A stretch of DNA of 5,527 nt from Herminiimonas sp. (GTDB lineage Bacteria > Pseudomonadota > Gammaproteobacteria > Burkholderiales > Burkholderiaceae). Made by a program: the position numbers and the translations under genes. The notes beneath the pieces are model-generated. The model was not told where the DNA came from and did not search any database. It worked only from the letters and a program-made list of their open reading frames with translations. The stretch covers positions 1 through 5,527 of the forward strand of contig JACMQD010000503.1 in the NCBI GenBank assembly GCA_014377155.1, written 5' to 3'. Below, piece by piece: positions 5,303 through 5,527 of the stretch (positions are counted from its first letter, which is position 1; each line of letters opens with the position of its first letter).

Positions 5303-5527
5303 TGGATGACATGGACGACATGCTGAAGGACTTCGTCGTGGAAGCGCTGGAATTGGCGACGAATGTGGAAGAACACTTGCTGTCGCTGGAACGCAATCCG
5401 GGCGACCTCAACACGCTGAACGCGGTGTTCCGGTCGTTCCATACGATCAAAGGCGGCGCCGGATTCATGAACCTGCCGGCGATGGTGTCGGCTTGCCATC
5501 TGACGGAAAATTTGTTCGATGCGCTGC
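5302..5527 (+). CDS. cheA: Chemotaxis histidine kinase CheA, N-terminal HPt domain (runs off the right edge)
   Basis: The first 75 codons of CheA are present. CheA autophosphorylates in response to chemoreceptors and passes phosphate to CheY and CheB. The visible part is the P1 (HPt) domain: a first helix DDMLKDFVVEALELATNVEE, a helix-turn before residue 35, and the phosphorylation motif FRSFHTIKGGAGF (43-55) with His47 as the phospho-acceptor. FMNLPAMVSACHLTENLFDAL follows, as in CheA proteins. ATG 5302 shares its A with the cheZ stop; ATG at codon 4 or 7 is possible but the overlapping start fits coupling. Kinase, dimerisation and CheW-like domains would lie beyond the window. Other HPt proteins are conceivable, but the cheZ neighbour and this motif make CheA by far the best reading. 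Confidence 0.93.
   Translation, partial: MDDMDDMLKDFVVEALELATNVEEHLLSLERNPGDLNTLNAVFRSFHTIKGGAGFMNLPAMVSACHLTENLFDAL

Overview
The window looks like a chromosomal segment of a motile, moderately GC-rich betaproteobacterium. An Oxalobacteraceae/Burkholderiales-like host is my inference from protein style and gene content, not from a search. It holds two functional blocks that point away from each other, separated by about 850 bp without a convincing protein gene.

Left block (1-3772, minus strand) is vitamin B12 metabolism. A sigma70-type promoter at 3744-3772 precedes a tight operon cobT-cobS-cobC, with gaps of 2 and 5 nt. CobT activates the lower ligand base to alpha-ribazole phosphate, CobS joins it to adenosylcobinamide-GDP in the membrane, and CobC is the phosphatase that removes the remaining phosphate. 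Downstream of cobC comes a second promoter (1221-1249), then a complete cobalamin riboswitch (about 926-1214), about 127 nt of leader, and the 5' part of btuB, an outer-membrane TonB-dependent cobalamin receptor cut off by the window edge. Lower-ligand assembly and uptake are therefore adjacent, but only the uptake gene has a visible B12 riboswitch.

Middle (3773-4505) has no credible CDS. It contains three phased TCCGGA repeats, and a promoter-like site and a terminator-like hairpin with a T7 tract that together could bound a short plus-strand RNA (about 3841-3993). It also holds several GC-rich hairpins and a perfect 14-bp palindrome just before cheZ.

Right block (4520-5527, plus strand) is chemotaxis: cheZ (CheY-P phosphatase), with its stop overlapping the start of cheA (histidine kinase, only the HPt domain inside the window). 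The cheZ-cheA order recalls Pseudomonas-type clusters, but no cheY lies directly upstream.

No wholly new system is evident. The most unusual items are the long P7-side insertion in the riboswitch with mutually exclusive pairings, its putative expression platform, and the possible small RNA between the two blocks.
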